A program made the position numbers and the translations under genes. A model generated the notes under the pieces. The model searched no databases. It was not told the origin of the DNA and saw only the letters and a program-made list of their open reading frames with translations. From Clostridia bacterium (GTDB lineage Bacteria; Bacillota; Clostridia; TANB77; CAG-508), in contig JAFXOY010000003.1 in the NCBI GenBank assembly GCA_017528375.1, positions 1-48,285 of the forward strand: DNA of 48,285 bases. Reading direction: 5' to 3'. Below are positions 13,574 through 23,305 of this stretch, piece by piece (the stretch's first letter is position 1; each line of letters opens with the position of its first letter).

Positions 13574-16500
13574 ATGGGAGTTTATCAAAAATTTAGAGGT
13601 GACCCAGAGAAAAAACTATTCTTTCTACTAGAAAATTTCCTAGGTGGAATTAATACAGAGTTTAGTGATGACAATAGTGGTGATACTGATTTTGAGAGTA
13701 TCATCAATTTTGAGATGGATAAATTAGGAACTCTTAATAAAAGAGGTGGGTTTGGTGAAATTAATGCACTTTCACAAATCCTTAATAAAATACCCATAAA
13801 TCGTTTTCCTTATGTACAAAATAGGTCAGAAACTAACCCATTTCCAGAAACGGGTAACAATAATATAGTTTATGCCAAACTTTTACAAAATGATAATGGT
13901 TGTTTTAGAGCCTTAGCAGGTTTTAGTGGTGAAGATGCTTATAGAAAATATCAAGAATTATATGGTTTTCAAAACAATAGATTTAAACTTTTAATAATAA
14001 CTGCTGATTTTGTTAGTGATGAAGTAGTTAACGGCTCTCACGCATTTTATTATGAAGTTTATCTTCCAGACCTTGAATATGATGGACAAGGACATCCAAC
14101 CGATACTGAAACATTAGTCGTAAATCATTATGTTATAGAACTTCCAGTTAATTTTAAATGGAATAGGAATTTAATGAATATAGAAACTATAGAATTTTAT
14201 GATAAGATTTTCTTTACAAGTAATGATGGTGGGCTAATCACATTTGATAGGTCTGACACAATAGCATCTGATGCAAATTTAGCAGCAGCATTTACTTATA
14301 ATGGATGGACTGATGTAACACATAGTGTGTTAAATGCTGCTTATGTGCCATCAGGTTTAGAAATAAGACATATAGGGTTTAATGTACTTTGTGATAACCC
14401 TATGACAGCAATAAATACAACAGGAATATCAAATAAAACTATTCAAGGTGTGTATATTTCAACTACTGATAATATACCTCTTGTAAATGCTATTCCACTT
14501 GGAAAACCATTTTTATTAAATGTTATATACACTGCTGAAAGTGGGTTTAGTGGAGATTTTGATATTGAAATGAAAGAAGGAGACAATGCTCTTACTTTCA
14601 CAAAAACTATAAATTCTACTTACACTAGAGAAGGTCTTAAATCTTATAATATACAATTTCAAGATGTACCAGATGGTGAAGTTGAAATAAAAATAACAAT
14701 GGTAGATGGTAGTTCACAACCAATATCAGGTTTACAACCTTACTATGACTATTATCCTGTAGAACAAATTGATACAGAACTTAAACCAGCAACTCAATTA
14801 AATATTGGTGATTATGGAATTTGTGAGATGTATAGTAGGGCTGTGTATTATAAAGGAGATACTATATGGTTTAGTGATATTAATAATTTTAGTTATGTTC
14901 CACATAGTAATTGGGTCACTTTACCAATAGAACCTACAGATAGAATAACTAAAATATGTTATTTTAAAAAAGGATATATAATATTTACTAAAGAAAGAAT
15001 ATATAAAATGGTTGGGTCTTTTGGACAAAGTGATTTTGCTGTTCAACCTGTAAATATGAGTATAGGTTGCCACGCTGGAAATACAGTTGTGCCAATAGAA
15101 GATACATTATTCTTCGCTTCTCCTAGAGGTTTATATGCATTAAAATCTAGCACATTTGTAGAAGGATTTGAGAATGTTAAAGAAGTTGATGTTAAAGTTA
15201 AAACACTTACTAACAATTTTACTAAATTTAATGATGACCTTGCGAGACCTGCAATAAGATTTAATGGCATAAATGAAAAAGCATACGCTACTAGATATAA
15301 AGATAAATATTTATTGTTTTACAATAATTATGGAGATATGGGTGATTATGCTGCTCAAAATGATTTAGATACGCTTGTTTACCAATTTGATATAGGTTCT
15401 TATACAACTTATAGATTTAAGGAAAAACCTACATTCCTATTTATGGTAGATAATGCCATAGAAACCTTTTCAACTAGACTTGAAGAACCTGTGTATGATG
15501 ATGAGGAAACTGTTTTAGAATATGATTTTACAACAGCAGAAGGCACAGTTGTAGAAGATTTATCTGGAAATGAAAGAGATGGAATTATAAAAGGTGATTA
15601 TGGAATTGTAGATAAAAAGGGTATAGCATTAGATGGGGAAACAAGTTACACAAAAACTGACCCTAGAAACATAACTTTTGAAGATGGATTTAGTATAAAA
15701 ATGGATGTTGAAAGTTCTGAATATACCCCATATTATTATCCAACTATTCCACTATTCCATTTTACTAATTATGTAGATACTTTCCCAGACTTTACACAAA
15801 CAAAATCAACATTTTCTAGTATTAGACTAATAAGAGTTGCAACATATTACCTATATGCAACAATTACTTATGCTTATTCACAAGTAAATGCAACAACAGT
15901 TAGAATAAAACCTACTATTACTCTTAATGCTAGTGATGTTGCTATTAAAGTTGGAAGTGTATCTTATAAAGTTATGAGTACTGAAACTACATATATAGAT
16001 GAAGGTCCTTCAACTATATCATTAGGAGATGAACTTACAAAAACTATAGAACTTCCATCATTCCTAATGTCAATGAGTGCTGGAACATATATTGATGATG
16101 AACTTACATTTACACTAGACTATGATGTAACTAATATAGGAACATTCTCAATATTAGATATAAATAAATACACTAATGAAATCTCACTTGTTAATATGGC
16201 TTATGGTGGTGGTTCAAATAATAAACCTTACTATGAATTTTATGCACATATAGACAATGGAGACGGTAAATTGCGTACAAGAATGTTCTTTACCAATAAC
16301 TATAACAATGCTGATTATATAATTGATGGAGATTACTCACTTGTAGGTAATACAGTTTATGATTTTACTAAAAGACAAACTATTGAAGTTAGATATACAA
16401 GAGAAGGTAATTATTTAAAATGTTCTAGTTATATAAATAATGAATTTATAGAAGATATAGGTTATCTTCCTATAGAATTAGTTAGACTTTTACCAACTAA

Positions 16501-17695
16501 AGCACTTAATAGATTAGAAGGTTTAAGAGAAGGTACTGATTACAATGAAATGCAATATTTTGTAGGTAATGTGTATTATGAAGAAATGCTATTAAATGGA
16601 TTTATAGCAAAATATAACTTTACAGAAGGTGAAGGTTCTATTGCTAGAGATACTGGAAATCATTACCCATTAACTCTTAATAATTGTGAATGGGTATCAC
16701 CGGAAGCAGGGCTTATATTAGATGGTGAGAATACTTATGTAGAAATTCCTACATTGTCTCAACTAATTAAGTTTGAGCAAGGTTTCTCAATAGAATTTGA
16801 AGGAAGTTTTCCTGATAATGAAAAGGCTAAAATATTTGATATTGCTACACTATATGATAATGATAAGGCTGAAAACAAAAATGGTTCTATAAATTGCTTT
16901 ATAGAAAATAGCACATTAGGGTTTGAGAGTAATGCTTTGAATTTTAAATCATTTAAGTTTAAATCTGCTTGGAATAATCCTGATGCTTCTTATAAATATA
17001 AATTTAACTGTGTTTATATAGGAGACAAAAAATATAGACTTGATATTTATATTGATGATACATTATTCCAAACTGCTACATTTATTGGAAGTGTTTCCAA
17101 TATCATTAGAACTAGCAATTTTATAGGAAAATCAAATACAACAACTGATAAACTAGTAAAAGGTGTTCTTAAAAACTTTAAAATATCTATATTTACAAGT
17201 AATGATGCCCCAAGTTATAGAAATAGTTTATTTGAATTTGATATATCACCAACTGACTTTGGTAAAGATATCTATGTTGAAGCAATAACTAAAGGTATTA
17301 ATATGAGGTATCCACAACATATGAAAAAATTAAAACATATCTTTGTCAAAGCAATAGGTGGAAACAAATACGGTGAGTTCTTCTTTGAGTTATATGCAGA
17401 CGGGCATAGAGTTAATGACCCTAGAAAATTCTATGTATATAAAGATGAAAATGGAACTTTAGTATATGATTATACTGGTGAGAGAATATTCTCATTAGAT
17501 GAAATAAATTCAGTTTTAGGTAATATAAGACTTGATGAGACTAAATTAGGTGAAGGAAAATACCAAACTAAAAAATTAGTAATTCCTAAAAAAGCAAAAA
17601 ACTTTAGTTGTAGAATTTATGGTAATACAGATGATTATTTAAGTTTAGAAAGTTTTGGCTTTGTGTGTAAATTAGGAAAGGTTAAGGAAGGTTAG
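13574..17695 (+). CDS. tail nozzle-like protein with LamG-type domains, 1373 aa
   Basis: The N-terminal about 620 residues resemble a beta-propeller tail tube/nozzle protein: FLGGINTEFSDDNSG, then DRITKICYFKKGYIIFTKER, IYKMVGSFGQSDFAVQP and GCHAGNTVVPIEDTLFFASP. In podoviruses such proteins cap the portal and form the DNA exit channel. Two lectin-like (LamG/concanavalin) modules follow, each opening with a similar motif: YDFTTAEGTVVEDLSGNERD at about 645 and YNFTEGEGSIARDTGN at about 1015. A nozzle-type C-terminal part then resumes (YPQHMKKLKHIFVKAIGG). It is longer than typical nozzles because of the lectin insertions, which may give host-surface binding to the tail hub. Confidence 0.75.
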   Translation: MGVYQKFRGDPEKKLFFLLENFLGGINTEFSDDNSGDTDFESIINFEMDKLGTLNKRGGFGEINALSQILNKIPINRFPYVQNRSETNPFPETGNNNIVYAKLLQNDNGCFRALAGFSGEDAYRKYQELYGFQNNRFKLLIITADFVSDEVVNGSHAFYYEVYLPDLEYDGQGHPTDTETLVVNHYVIELPVNFKWNRNLMNIETIEFYDKIFFTSNDGGLITFDRSDTIASDANLAAAFTYNGWTDVTHSVLNAAYVPSGLEIRHIGFNVLCDNPMTAINTTGISNKTIQGVYISTTDNIPLVNAIPLGKPFLLNVIYTAESGFSGDFDIEMKEGDNALTFTKTINSTYTREGLKSYNIQFQDVPDGEVEIKITMVDGSSQPISGLQPYYDYYPVEQIDTELKPATQLNIGDYGICEMYSRAVYYKGDTIWFSDINNFSYVPHSNWVTLPIEPTDRITKICYFKKGYIIFTKERIYKMVGSFGQSDFAVQPVNMSIGCHAGNTVVPIEDTLFFASPRGLYALKSSTFVEGFENVKEVDVKVKTLTNNFTKFNDDLARPAIRFNGINEKAYATRYKDKYLLFYNNYGDMGDYAAQNDLDTLVYQFDIGSYTTYRFKEKPTFLFMVDNAIETFSTRLEEPVYDDEETVLEYDFTTAEGTVVEDLSGNERDGIIKGDYGIVDKKGIALDGETSYTKTDPRNITFEDGFSIKMDVESSEYTPYYYPTIPLFHFTNYVDTFPDFTQTKSTFSSIRLIRVATYYLYATITYAYSQVNATTVRIKPTITLNASDVAIKVGSVSYKVMSTETTYIDEGPSTISLGDELTKTIELPSFLMSMSAGTYIDDELTFTLDYDVTNIGTFSILDINKYTNEISLVNMAYGGGSNNKPYYEFYAHIDNGDGKLRTRMFFTNNYNNADYIIDGDYSLVGNTVYDFTKRQTIEVRYTREGNYLKCSSYINNEFIEDIGYLPIELVRLLPTKALNRLEGLREGTDYNEMQYFVGNVYYEEMLLNGFIAKYNFTEGEGSIARDTGNHYPLTLNNCEWVSPEAGLILDGENTYVEIPTLSQLIKFEQGFSIEFEGSFPDNEKAKIFDIATLYDNDKAENKNGSINCFIENSTLGFESNALNFKSFKFKSAWNNPDASYKYKFNCVYIGDKKYRLDIYIDDTLFQTATFIGSVSNIIRTSNFIGKSNTTTDKLVKGVLKNFKISIFTSNDAPSYRNSLFEFDISPTDFGKDIYVEAITKGINMRYPQHMKKLKHIFVKAIGGNKYGEFFFELYADGHRVNDPRKFYVYKDENGTLVYDYTGERIFSLDEINSVLGNIRLDETKLGEGKYQTKKLVIPKKAKNFSCRIYGNTDDYLSLESFGFVCKLGKVKEG

Positions 17696-17705
17696 GTGAG
17701 TAAAT

Positions 17706-19958
17706 ATGGCTTACAATAAAAGAATTAATGATGAAGATTTACCTGGAAACTATGTTGATGGTTCAGTTTTACTTCATACAGATATGAATAAACTTGAGAC
17801 ATTAACTAGAGAAGGTATAAATGATAATTATGAAGATATACAAAAATTACAAGATGGAACATTTGTAATTGGTTATGCAGCAACTGCTGGAAGTGCAGAG
17901 ACATCTTCTGCACTTGACAGTGCTACATTATCTACTTATGATGAAGAAACATTACAAAATAATGATGCAAAAGTTCCTACATCTAAACAAGTTAAAGAAT
18001 ATGTGGATGCTGCTGTTTCTGGAATTGTTACAGACTATCCAGATTTAACAAATAAACCTCAAATAAATGGGGTTACTCTTGTAGGAAACAAGACATCTAG
18101 TGATTTAGGTATTGATGTGCCTATCTACTACTATGATGGGCAAAACAATGCCACTAATGTTGCTATGTTTAATGAACTTTGTGATAAGTTTGATGATGGT
18201 GAAAAGTTCTTACTTGTAGGTAAAGTACAATTACAAAATGGTTATACATATAATGGAACTTTCTATGACAGAAAAATAGAGGTTTTAGTACCAATCAGTG
18301 TAAAAGATTTTACTGATTATGAGGAAGAAGGAACAACTTATTACTCATTTATGACAGACCCAGTTAGAACAACTAGTGGTTATGCTGTTGGTGGTGTAAA
18401 ACTTACAGGTACTTGGGGCAATTTTACAGCCTGTGAAGAAATGACTTTCTCTTATGATGAAGGTCCTGCTAAAAAAGGAGACTTAGCAACAGTTGCACTT
18501 AGTGGAAGTTATAATGATTTATCTGATAAGCCAACTATTGCACAGTCAGACTGGTCACAAAATAGCACAATCGCTGCTGATTATATTAAAAATAAACCAG
18601 CAATAAGAACTGGAACAGGTAGTAATTCTATTGTAGAGGGTAGCATAAGTTCAAATACTGCATCTGGTAATTATTCTCACGCAGAAGGACAGGACACAGA
18701 AGCATCTGGTAATTATTCTCACGCAGAAGGATTGTACACAGAGGCATCTAGTTCTACATCCCACGCAGAAGGGTCATCATCAGGGGCATCTGCTTATGCA
18801 TCTCACGCAGAAGGTAGCACCACATTAGCCTCAGGTGTTAATTCTCACTCAGAAGGTTGTAATACAATAGCATCTAATGAAGAAGCACACGCAGAAGGGT
18901 ATGGAACAACTGCATCAGGTAAACACACACATTCAGAAGGGTATCGTACAAAAGCATCAAGTGATAACCAACACGCACAAGGAAAATATAATATAGAAGA
19001 TATTAATACCACTTATGCACATATTGTTGGTAATGGTACTGCTGATAATGCTAGGTCTAATGCACATACTTTAGACTGGTCAGGTAATGCTTGGTTTGAA
19101 GGTGATGTGTATGTAGGAAGTACAAGTGGTACTAATAAAGATGCAGGTTCTAAGAAACTTATAACAGCAGATGCTTTACCTACTAGAACAAGTGATTTAA
19201 TAAATGATGGGGATAATCGTTACGCTAATCACCCATTTATTAAAAATATAGGAAGACAACCAGGTGATACTGGTACTTATATTTTAGATGGAATAGGACA
19301 ACAAGGTGATGACCATTTAACATTTGTGACAAGTAGTGGACAATATGCAGAATATATGACTATTGCAAATACATTAGATGTGACAGCACAAGAGACAATA
19401 CCACAAGCACTTCCTTATTATTTAGGAAAAGTTTACCAATATACAGGTGCAACTAATGCTAATTATACACACGGATATTTCTATCAATGTGTTAGTGATG
19501 GTGCTTCTACTCCTACATATAGTTGGGAAAGAATAGATGTACAACCTAACAGTGGTGGAACTGTTACTGATGTACAAGTAGATGGCACTTCTATCATATC
19601 TAGTGGAGTTGCTAATTTAGTAACTAATACTGCTTACAATGCTAGTACTAATAAGATAGCAACTATGAGTGATTTGCCAACTAAGACAAGCGATTTAACT
19701 AATGATGGAAACGGAACAAAACCATTCCTTTATTGTGGGTCTAATGAAATTGACACTATAAGTGTATATGGTGGTGGTAGTGCTTACTATAAAAATTTAA
19801 GTTACGTATATCACGGTGTGTACGGAGATGAAACTAAAGTAGTTGCTAATTATGATGATGTTCCACACGCACCAAATGTAGTTATACTAACTGAAACAGA
19901 ATATAATAACTTATCAAGTTATGCAGATAATACTGAGTACCATATTATAGAAGGATAG
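17706..19958 (+). CDS. tail fibre with YadA-head-type repeats
   Basis: 750 aa. The N-terminus (about 1-60, with GNYVDGSVLLHTDMNKLE) should attach to the tail; DAKVPTSKQVKEYVDAAV follows. Residues about 320-430 hold at least seven 14-15-residue repeats built on S-H-A/S-E-G, the left-handed beta-roll repeat of trimeric adhesin heads. These end in the conserved AHIVGNGTADNARSNAHTLD and AWFEGDVYVG segment seen in many Gram-positive phage fibres. The last 250 residues alternate short spacer motifs (LPTRTSDLINDGD, LPTKTSDLTNDGN). Trimeric receptor-binding fibre. Confidence 0.88.
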   Translation: MAYNKRINDEDLPGNYVDGSVLLHTDMNKLETLTREGINDNYEDIQKLQDGTFVIGYAATAGSAETSSALDSATLSTYDEETLQNNDAKVPTSKQVKEYVDAAVSGIVTDYPDLTNKPQINGVTLVGNKTSSDLGIDVPIYYYDGQNNATNVAMFNELCDKFDDGEKFLLVGKVQLQNGYTYNGTFYDRKIEVLVPISVKDFTDYEEEGTTYYSFMTDPVRTTSGYAVGGVKLTGTWGNFTACEEMTFSYDEGPAKKGDLATVALSGSYNDLSDKPTIAQSDWSQNSTIAADYIKNKPAIRTGTGSNSIVEGSISSNTASGNYSHAEGQDTEASGNYSHAEGLYTEASSSTSHAEGSSSGASAYASHAEGSTTLASGVNSHSEGCNTIASNEEAHAEGYGTTASGKHTHSEGYRTKASSDNQHAQGKYNIEDINTTYAHIVGNGTADNARSNAHTLDWSGNAWFEGDVYVGSTSGTNKDAGSKKLITADALPTRTSDLINDGDNRYANHPFIKNIGRQPGDTGTYILDGIGQQGDDHLTFVTSSGQYAEYMTIANTLDVTAQETIPQALPYYLGKVYQYTGATNANYTHGYFYQCVSDGASTPTYSWERIDVQPNSGGTVTDVQVDGTSIISSGVANLVTNTAYNASTNKIATMSDLPTKTSDLTNDGNGTKPFLYCGSNEIDTISVYGGGSAYYKNLSYVYHGVYGDETKVVANYDDVPHAPNVVILTETEYNNLSSYADNTEYHIIEG

Positions 19959-19966
19959 GTGATATT

Positions 19967-22060
19967 ATGATTAAAACAAGTAAATCTTGTAGTGTGCCTA
20001 CTGGTTATAAATTTTATGACTATATTTGGATACCACGAAATTCTGGTTCTTCTACTGACCCTAGAATTTCTAAACCTACTGGTAGTTTAATAAGACTTAA
20101 ACAATATTCTAATTTAGATTTAATAAGTTATGAATTTGATTTTATTTGTAGCCAAGCATATCCATCAAATTTTAATGTACCTCTTTTAGGAGGTAGAAGT
20201 GCCAGTGGTGTGACTAATTCACTTGCCTGTTATATAACTGGACAGTATAAAGTAATGGCTCATTTCCACGGAATAGAGCAATTTACTAATTTAAGTTACT
20301 TATTAAATACTAAAACAAGAGTAAGATATCAAAATACTAGTACTTCTCCATCACAACTAATTGTAAATGGAAATAGTGAGAACTTAGTTTGGACAAATAC
20401 TGTATCAATCCCAAATACAGGACCACATCTATTTGGAAACCCAACTCCAAATGATTTGTCTAGTATGTCAAAATCAATACTTGTTACAGTAAAAACTAAA
20501 ATTAGTAAAATTAAAGTATATGATTTAAACAACAATCTTATAAACAACTATGTTCCTTGTGTAAGAAAAAGTGATAATGTAATAGGAATGTATGATACAG
20601 TAGAGAATGTATTTTACACAGCATATCAAACAACTTATGCTACAATAGGAAGTAGTAATTGTAGTTATGAAGTAGGTGATTATGATATTAAAAAAATAAT
20701 GACTAAAGTAAATAGTTCTATGAAAGAAGTACAATACATAAAGACTAATAAATTACCTAGTGCATACCAAGAAGTGGGGTACATAACAAGTAATGGTGGA
20801 GATTATTTAGATACAGGATTTGTGCCGAATAATAATACAAAAGTAGAAGTTAAAATAAAAGCAAGTCAAGATATTAATAATATTTGGGTATTTGGTGCTA
20901 GACAAAGTGCTGAAAATTTAATGTATGGTGTATTATTGTGCTATTATAATGGCTATTCACCATTGAAGGAAATTAGGAGTGACTATGGAAATGGGAATGA
21001 AAGTGCAGGTGGTATAGTATATTACAATACAAACAAAAACTTGACACAGAATATTGTCACAATAGTTAAAGATAAAAATAAGTTTTATGTAGATGGTGTT
21101 TTAGTAGGCACGAATACAGCACAGACTTTTACTTGTCCTGTTAATTTGTATTTATTTAAGATTAACAGTGCTAATGGTGGAAATCATAATAGTTATATTA
21201 ATATGTATTATGCAAAAATATGGGATAATGAAACATTAATTAGATATTATATTCCTTGCTATAGAAAATCTGATAACGCTATAGGTATGTATGATTTAGT
21301 TAATAAAACATTTACTGAGGGTGTTGGAACATTTACAAAGGGTAATGATGTGTCCTCAATGGTTACAGTCTATGATGTTTTGCCTAGTACATATACAAGA
21401 TATGGTTATGTTTGGACACCAATAAATAGTGGTTCATCTAGTGAGCCAAGAATTTGGAGAAGTTATCAAGCATTAATTATGCTTAAAGAATATTCTAATT
21501 TAGATTTAATAGGTTATGAATTTGATTTTAAGAGTGAACAAGTTTACCCAACTGATTATAATTTATGCCTTTTAGGTGGTAGAAGTGTTACTGGAGAAAC
21601 TAATGGTGTTGGCTTTTATATAACTGGACAATATAAAACTTTTAATATGTGTCACGGAGGCAACCATTATACAAACTTAACTTATACACTAGGTGTTAAA
21701 TCACATATAAAATATAAAAATACTTCTGTTTCCCCATCTGAATTAATTGTAGATGGAAGTAGTGAAGACTTAACTTGGTCAAATGTTGTATCAATCCCTA
21801 ATACAAAATTAGTTTTATTTATAAATTATGTAAAAAATGACACAGGTAACCCAATTCAAACAGTAAGAGTTAAAATAGGCACAGTAAAAGTATATGATTT
21901 AAGTGGAAATCTTATAAATAATTATGTTCCTTGTGTAAGAAAAAGTGATAATAGAATAGGTATGTATGACACAATAGAGGGTGTATTTTATACGACTATG
22001 GCTTCTTCTTATTCAACAATGGGAGATGCAAATTGTATATATGAAGTAGGAAATTGGTAA
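19967..22060 (+). CDS. receptor-binding protein with three lectin-like modules
   Basis: 697 aa. Modules 1 (about 5-235) and 3 (about 475-697) are close internal duplicates (YSNLDLISYEFDF/YSNLDLIGYEFDF; NNYVPCVRKSDNVIGMYD/NNYVPCVRKSDNRIGMYD). Module 2 (about 260-465) is a more distant LamG-like unit opening LPSAYQEVGYITSNGGDYLD and closing YYIPCYRKSDNAIGMYD. All share the carbohydrate-binding-type ending with Cys, R-K-S-D-N and G-M-Y-D. These modules are widespread in gut-phage receptor-binding proteins. It follows the main fibre directly and likely decides host range. Confidence 0.82.
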   Translation: MIKTSKSCSVPTGYKFYDYIWIPRNSGSSTDPRISKPTGSLIRLKQYSNLDLISYEFDFICSQAYPSNFNVPLLGGRSASGVTNSLACYITGQYKVMAHFHGIEQFTNLSYLLNTKTRVRYQNTSTSPSQLIVNGNSENLVWTNTVSIPNTGPHLFGNPTPNDLSSMSKSILVTVKTKISKIKVYDLNNNLINNYVPCVRKSDNVIGMYDTVENVFYTAYQTTYATIGSSNCSYEVGDYDIKKIMTKVNSSMKEVQYIKTNKLPSAYQEVGYITSNGGDYLDTGFVPNNNTKVEVKIKASQDINNIWVFGARQSAENLMYGVLLCYYNGYSPLKEIRSDYGNGNESAGGIVYYNTNKNLTQNIVTIVKDKNKFYVDGVLVGTNTAQTFTCPVNLYLFKINSANGGNHNSYINMYYAKIWDNETLIRYYIPCYRKSDNAIGMYDLVNKTFTEGVGTFTKGNDVSSMVTVYDVLPSTYTRYGYVWTPINSGSSSEPRIWRSYQALIMLKEYSNLDLIGYEFDFKSEQVYPTDYNLCLLGGRSVTGETNGVGFYITGQYKTFNMCHGGNHYTNLTYTLGVKSHIKYKNTSVSPSELIVDGSSEDLTWSNVVSIPNTKLVLFINYVKNDTGNPIQTVRVKIGTVKVYDLSGNLINNYVPCVRKSDNRIGMYDTIEGVFYTTMASSYSTMGDANCIYEVGNW

Positions 22061-22075
22061 AAGAGGTGAAATAAA

Positions 22076-22339
22076 ATGGAAATTAGAGTAGAAGAAATAG
22101 AAAAAAGATTAGATAAGTTAGATAATATATTTGACACAATAAATAAACTTACTATTCAAATAGAGAAATTAGCCTTAGAAACCAAATATATGAGGGAAGA
22201 CTATAATGACCTTAGTGCTAGAGTGATAAATTTAGAGCAAAAACCAATAAAAAGATATGATAGTGCTATTACATCAGTGATAACTGGTGTAATAGGTGCT
22301 ATTGTAGGTGCTGTTATGGCACTAATAATAAGGAGATGA
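22076..22339 (+). CDS. coiled-coil membrane protein (holin-accessory-like)
   Basis: 87 aa. Residues 1-60 are a charged coiled coil (VEEIEKRLDKLDNIFDTI), and the C-terminus is one transmembrane helix with Gly/Ala (VITGVIGAIVGAVMALII) ending in two Arg. This is the layout of XhlA-type cell-lysis accessory proteins. It is directly followed by the holin and endolysin. Confidence 0.72.
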   Translation: MEIRVEEIEKRLDKLDNIFDTINKLTIQIEKLALETKYMREDYNDLSARVINLEQKPIKRYDSAITSVITGVIGAIVGAVMALIIRR

Positions 22340-22343
22340 TAAT

Positions 22344-22586
22344 ATGGTTAAAGTATGGAATGAGAGATTAAAAGACATTCTAATAAGAGCATTTAAGACT
22401 TTTATACAAGGTTTCCTTGCTGCGTTAATAGTTTTACTTAAAGACACAGATTTAGAAGATTTTAGTATGCTAAAAACAATTTTAATAGGTGCTCTTGCAG
22501 GTGGAATTAGTGCTGTAATGAATTTAATTATTAAAGCATTAGAACCTCCAGAAGACACAGAGGCAAGTGGGGATAGTTATGAATAG
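22344..22586 (+). CDS. holin
   Basis: 80 aa with two predicted membrane segments (FIQGFLAALIVLL and TILIGALAGGISAVMNLIIK) separated by a short acidic turn, and a charged C-terminal tail. This is the size and topology of small Gram-positive phage holins. It would form the membrane lesion that releases the endolysin. AAGGAGATG precedes the start, and the end overlaps the lysin gene. Confidence 0.78.
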   Translation: MVKVWNERLKDILIRAFKTFIQGFLAALIVLLKDTDLEDFSMLKTILIGALAGGISAVMNLIIKALEPPEDTEASGDSYE

Positions 22587-23271
22587 AACAGATATTGTAA
22601 ACAGAGAAAAAACATATATAGGAAAATATAGCAACCCTAATATCTTCACAAAATGGTATGCAAAAGACAACAAATCACACGCTTGGTGTGGTATGTTCCA
22701 AGACTATGTAGTTAAACACGACTGCAAACTAGACTGGTTTGATGACTGTTCTAATTTTGCTTATGTACCAACTATTGTAGAATGGGCTAAAAAGAAAAAA
22801 TGGTGGGATAGTAACTTTAAAAACGGTAAACAAGGTGATTTAGTAATCTATAATTGGTATCCAGAAAAGAAAAACCATTATTCACACGTAGGTATGATTT
22901 ATGAAGTTAAGTCTTCTAGTATCACATCTATTGAAGGTAATACTACAAATGCTGTAGGAAACTCTAATTGTGTTGCTAAAAAGAGCAGAAATAAGAAATA
23001 TATAGCAGGAATAGTACATTTACCTTATGATGAACAATTTAATCTAACTAGACTACTTAAAAAAGGTTGTAAAGGTTCAGATGTAAAAGAACTACAAAAA
23101 GAACTTAAAAAGCGTGGATATAACATAGGTAAAGCAGGAGTTGACGGAGATTTTGGAAATGACACGGCTAATGCTGTAGCCAAATTTCAAAAGGATAACC
23201 ACTTGGTTGCTGCCAAAAAAGTCGGAAAAAACACTGCTCATAAGTTAGGCTGGTTATACAAAGGCAAATAA
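22579..23271 (+). CDS. endolysin: CHAP amidase/endopeptidase with PG-binding domain
   Basis: 230 aa from the ATG at 22579 (GGGGATAG upstream), overlapping the holin stop. An in-frame GTG at 22567 is less likely. The N-terminal CHAP-like domain has the catalytic Cys in AWCGMF (about residue 37), His in YSHVGMI (about 107) and a polar residue in SIEGN. The C-terminal about 70 residues are a peptidoglycan-binding type 1 repeat (LKKGCKGSDVKELQKELKKR, GVDGDFGNDTANAVAKFQK). It cleaves Gram-positive peptidoglycan at the end of infection. Confidence 0.88.
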   Translation: MNRTDIVNREKTYIGKYSNPNIFTKWYAKDNKSHAWCGMFQDYVVKHDCKLDWFDDCSNFAYVPTIVEWAKKKKWWDSNFKNGKQGDLVIYNWYPEKKNHYSHVGMIYEVKSSSITSIEGNTTNAVGNSNCVAKKSRNKKYIAGIVHLPYDEQFNLTRLLKKGCKGSDVKELQKELKKRGYNIGKAGVDGDFGNDTANAVAKFQKDNHLVAAKKVGKNTAHKLGWLYKGK

Positions 23272-23274
23272 TTA

Positions 23275-23283
23275 TGATATAAT
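23275..23283 (+). promoter_or_regulatory. extended -10 promoter of internal virion genes
   Basis: TGATATAAT (23275-23283) just after the endolysin stop and 23 bases before the next ATG. Confidence 0.5.
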
Positions 23284-23305
23284 TAAAGAAAGGTAAGGTG
23301 ATATT

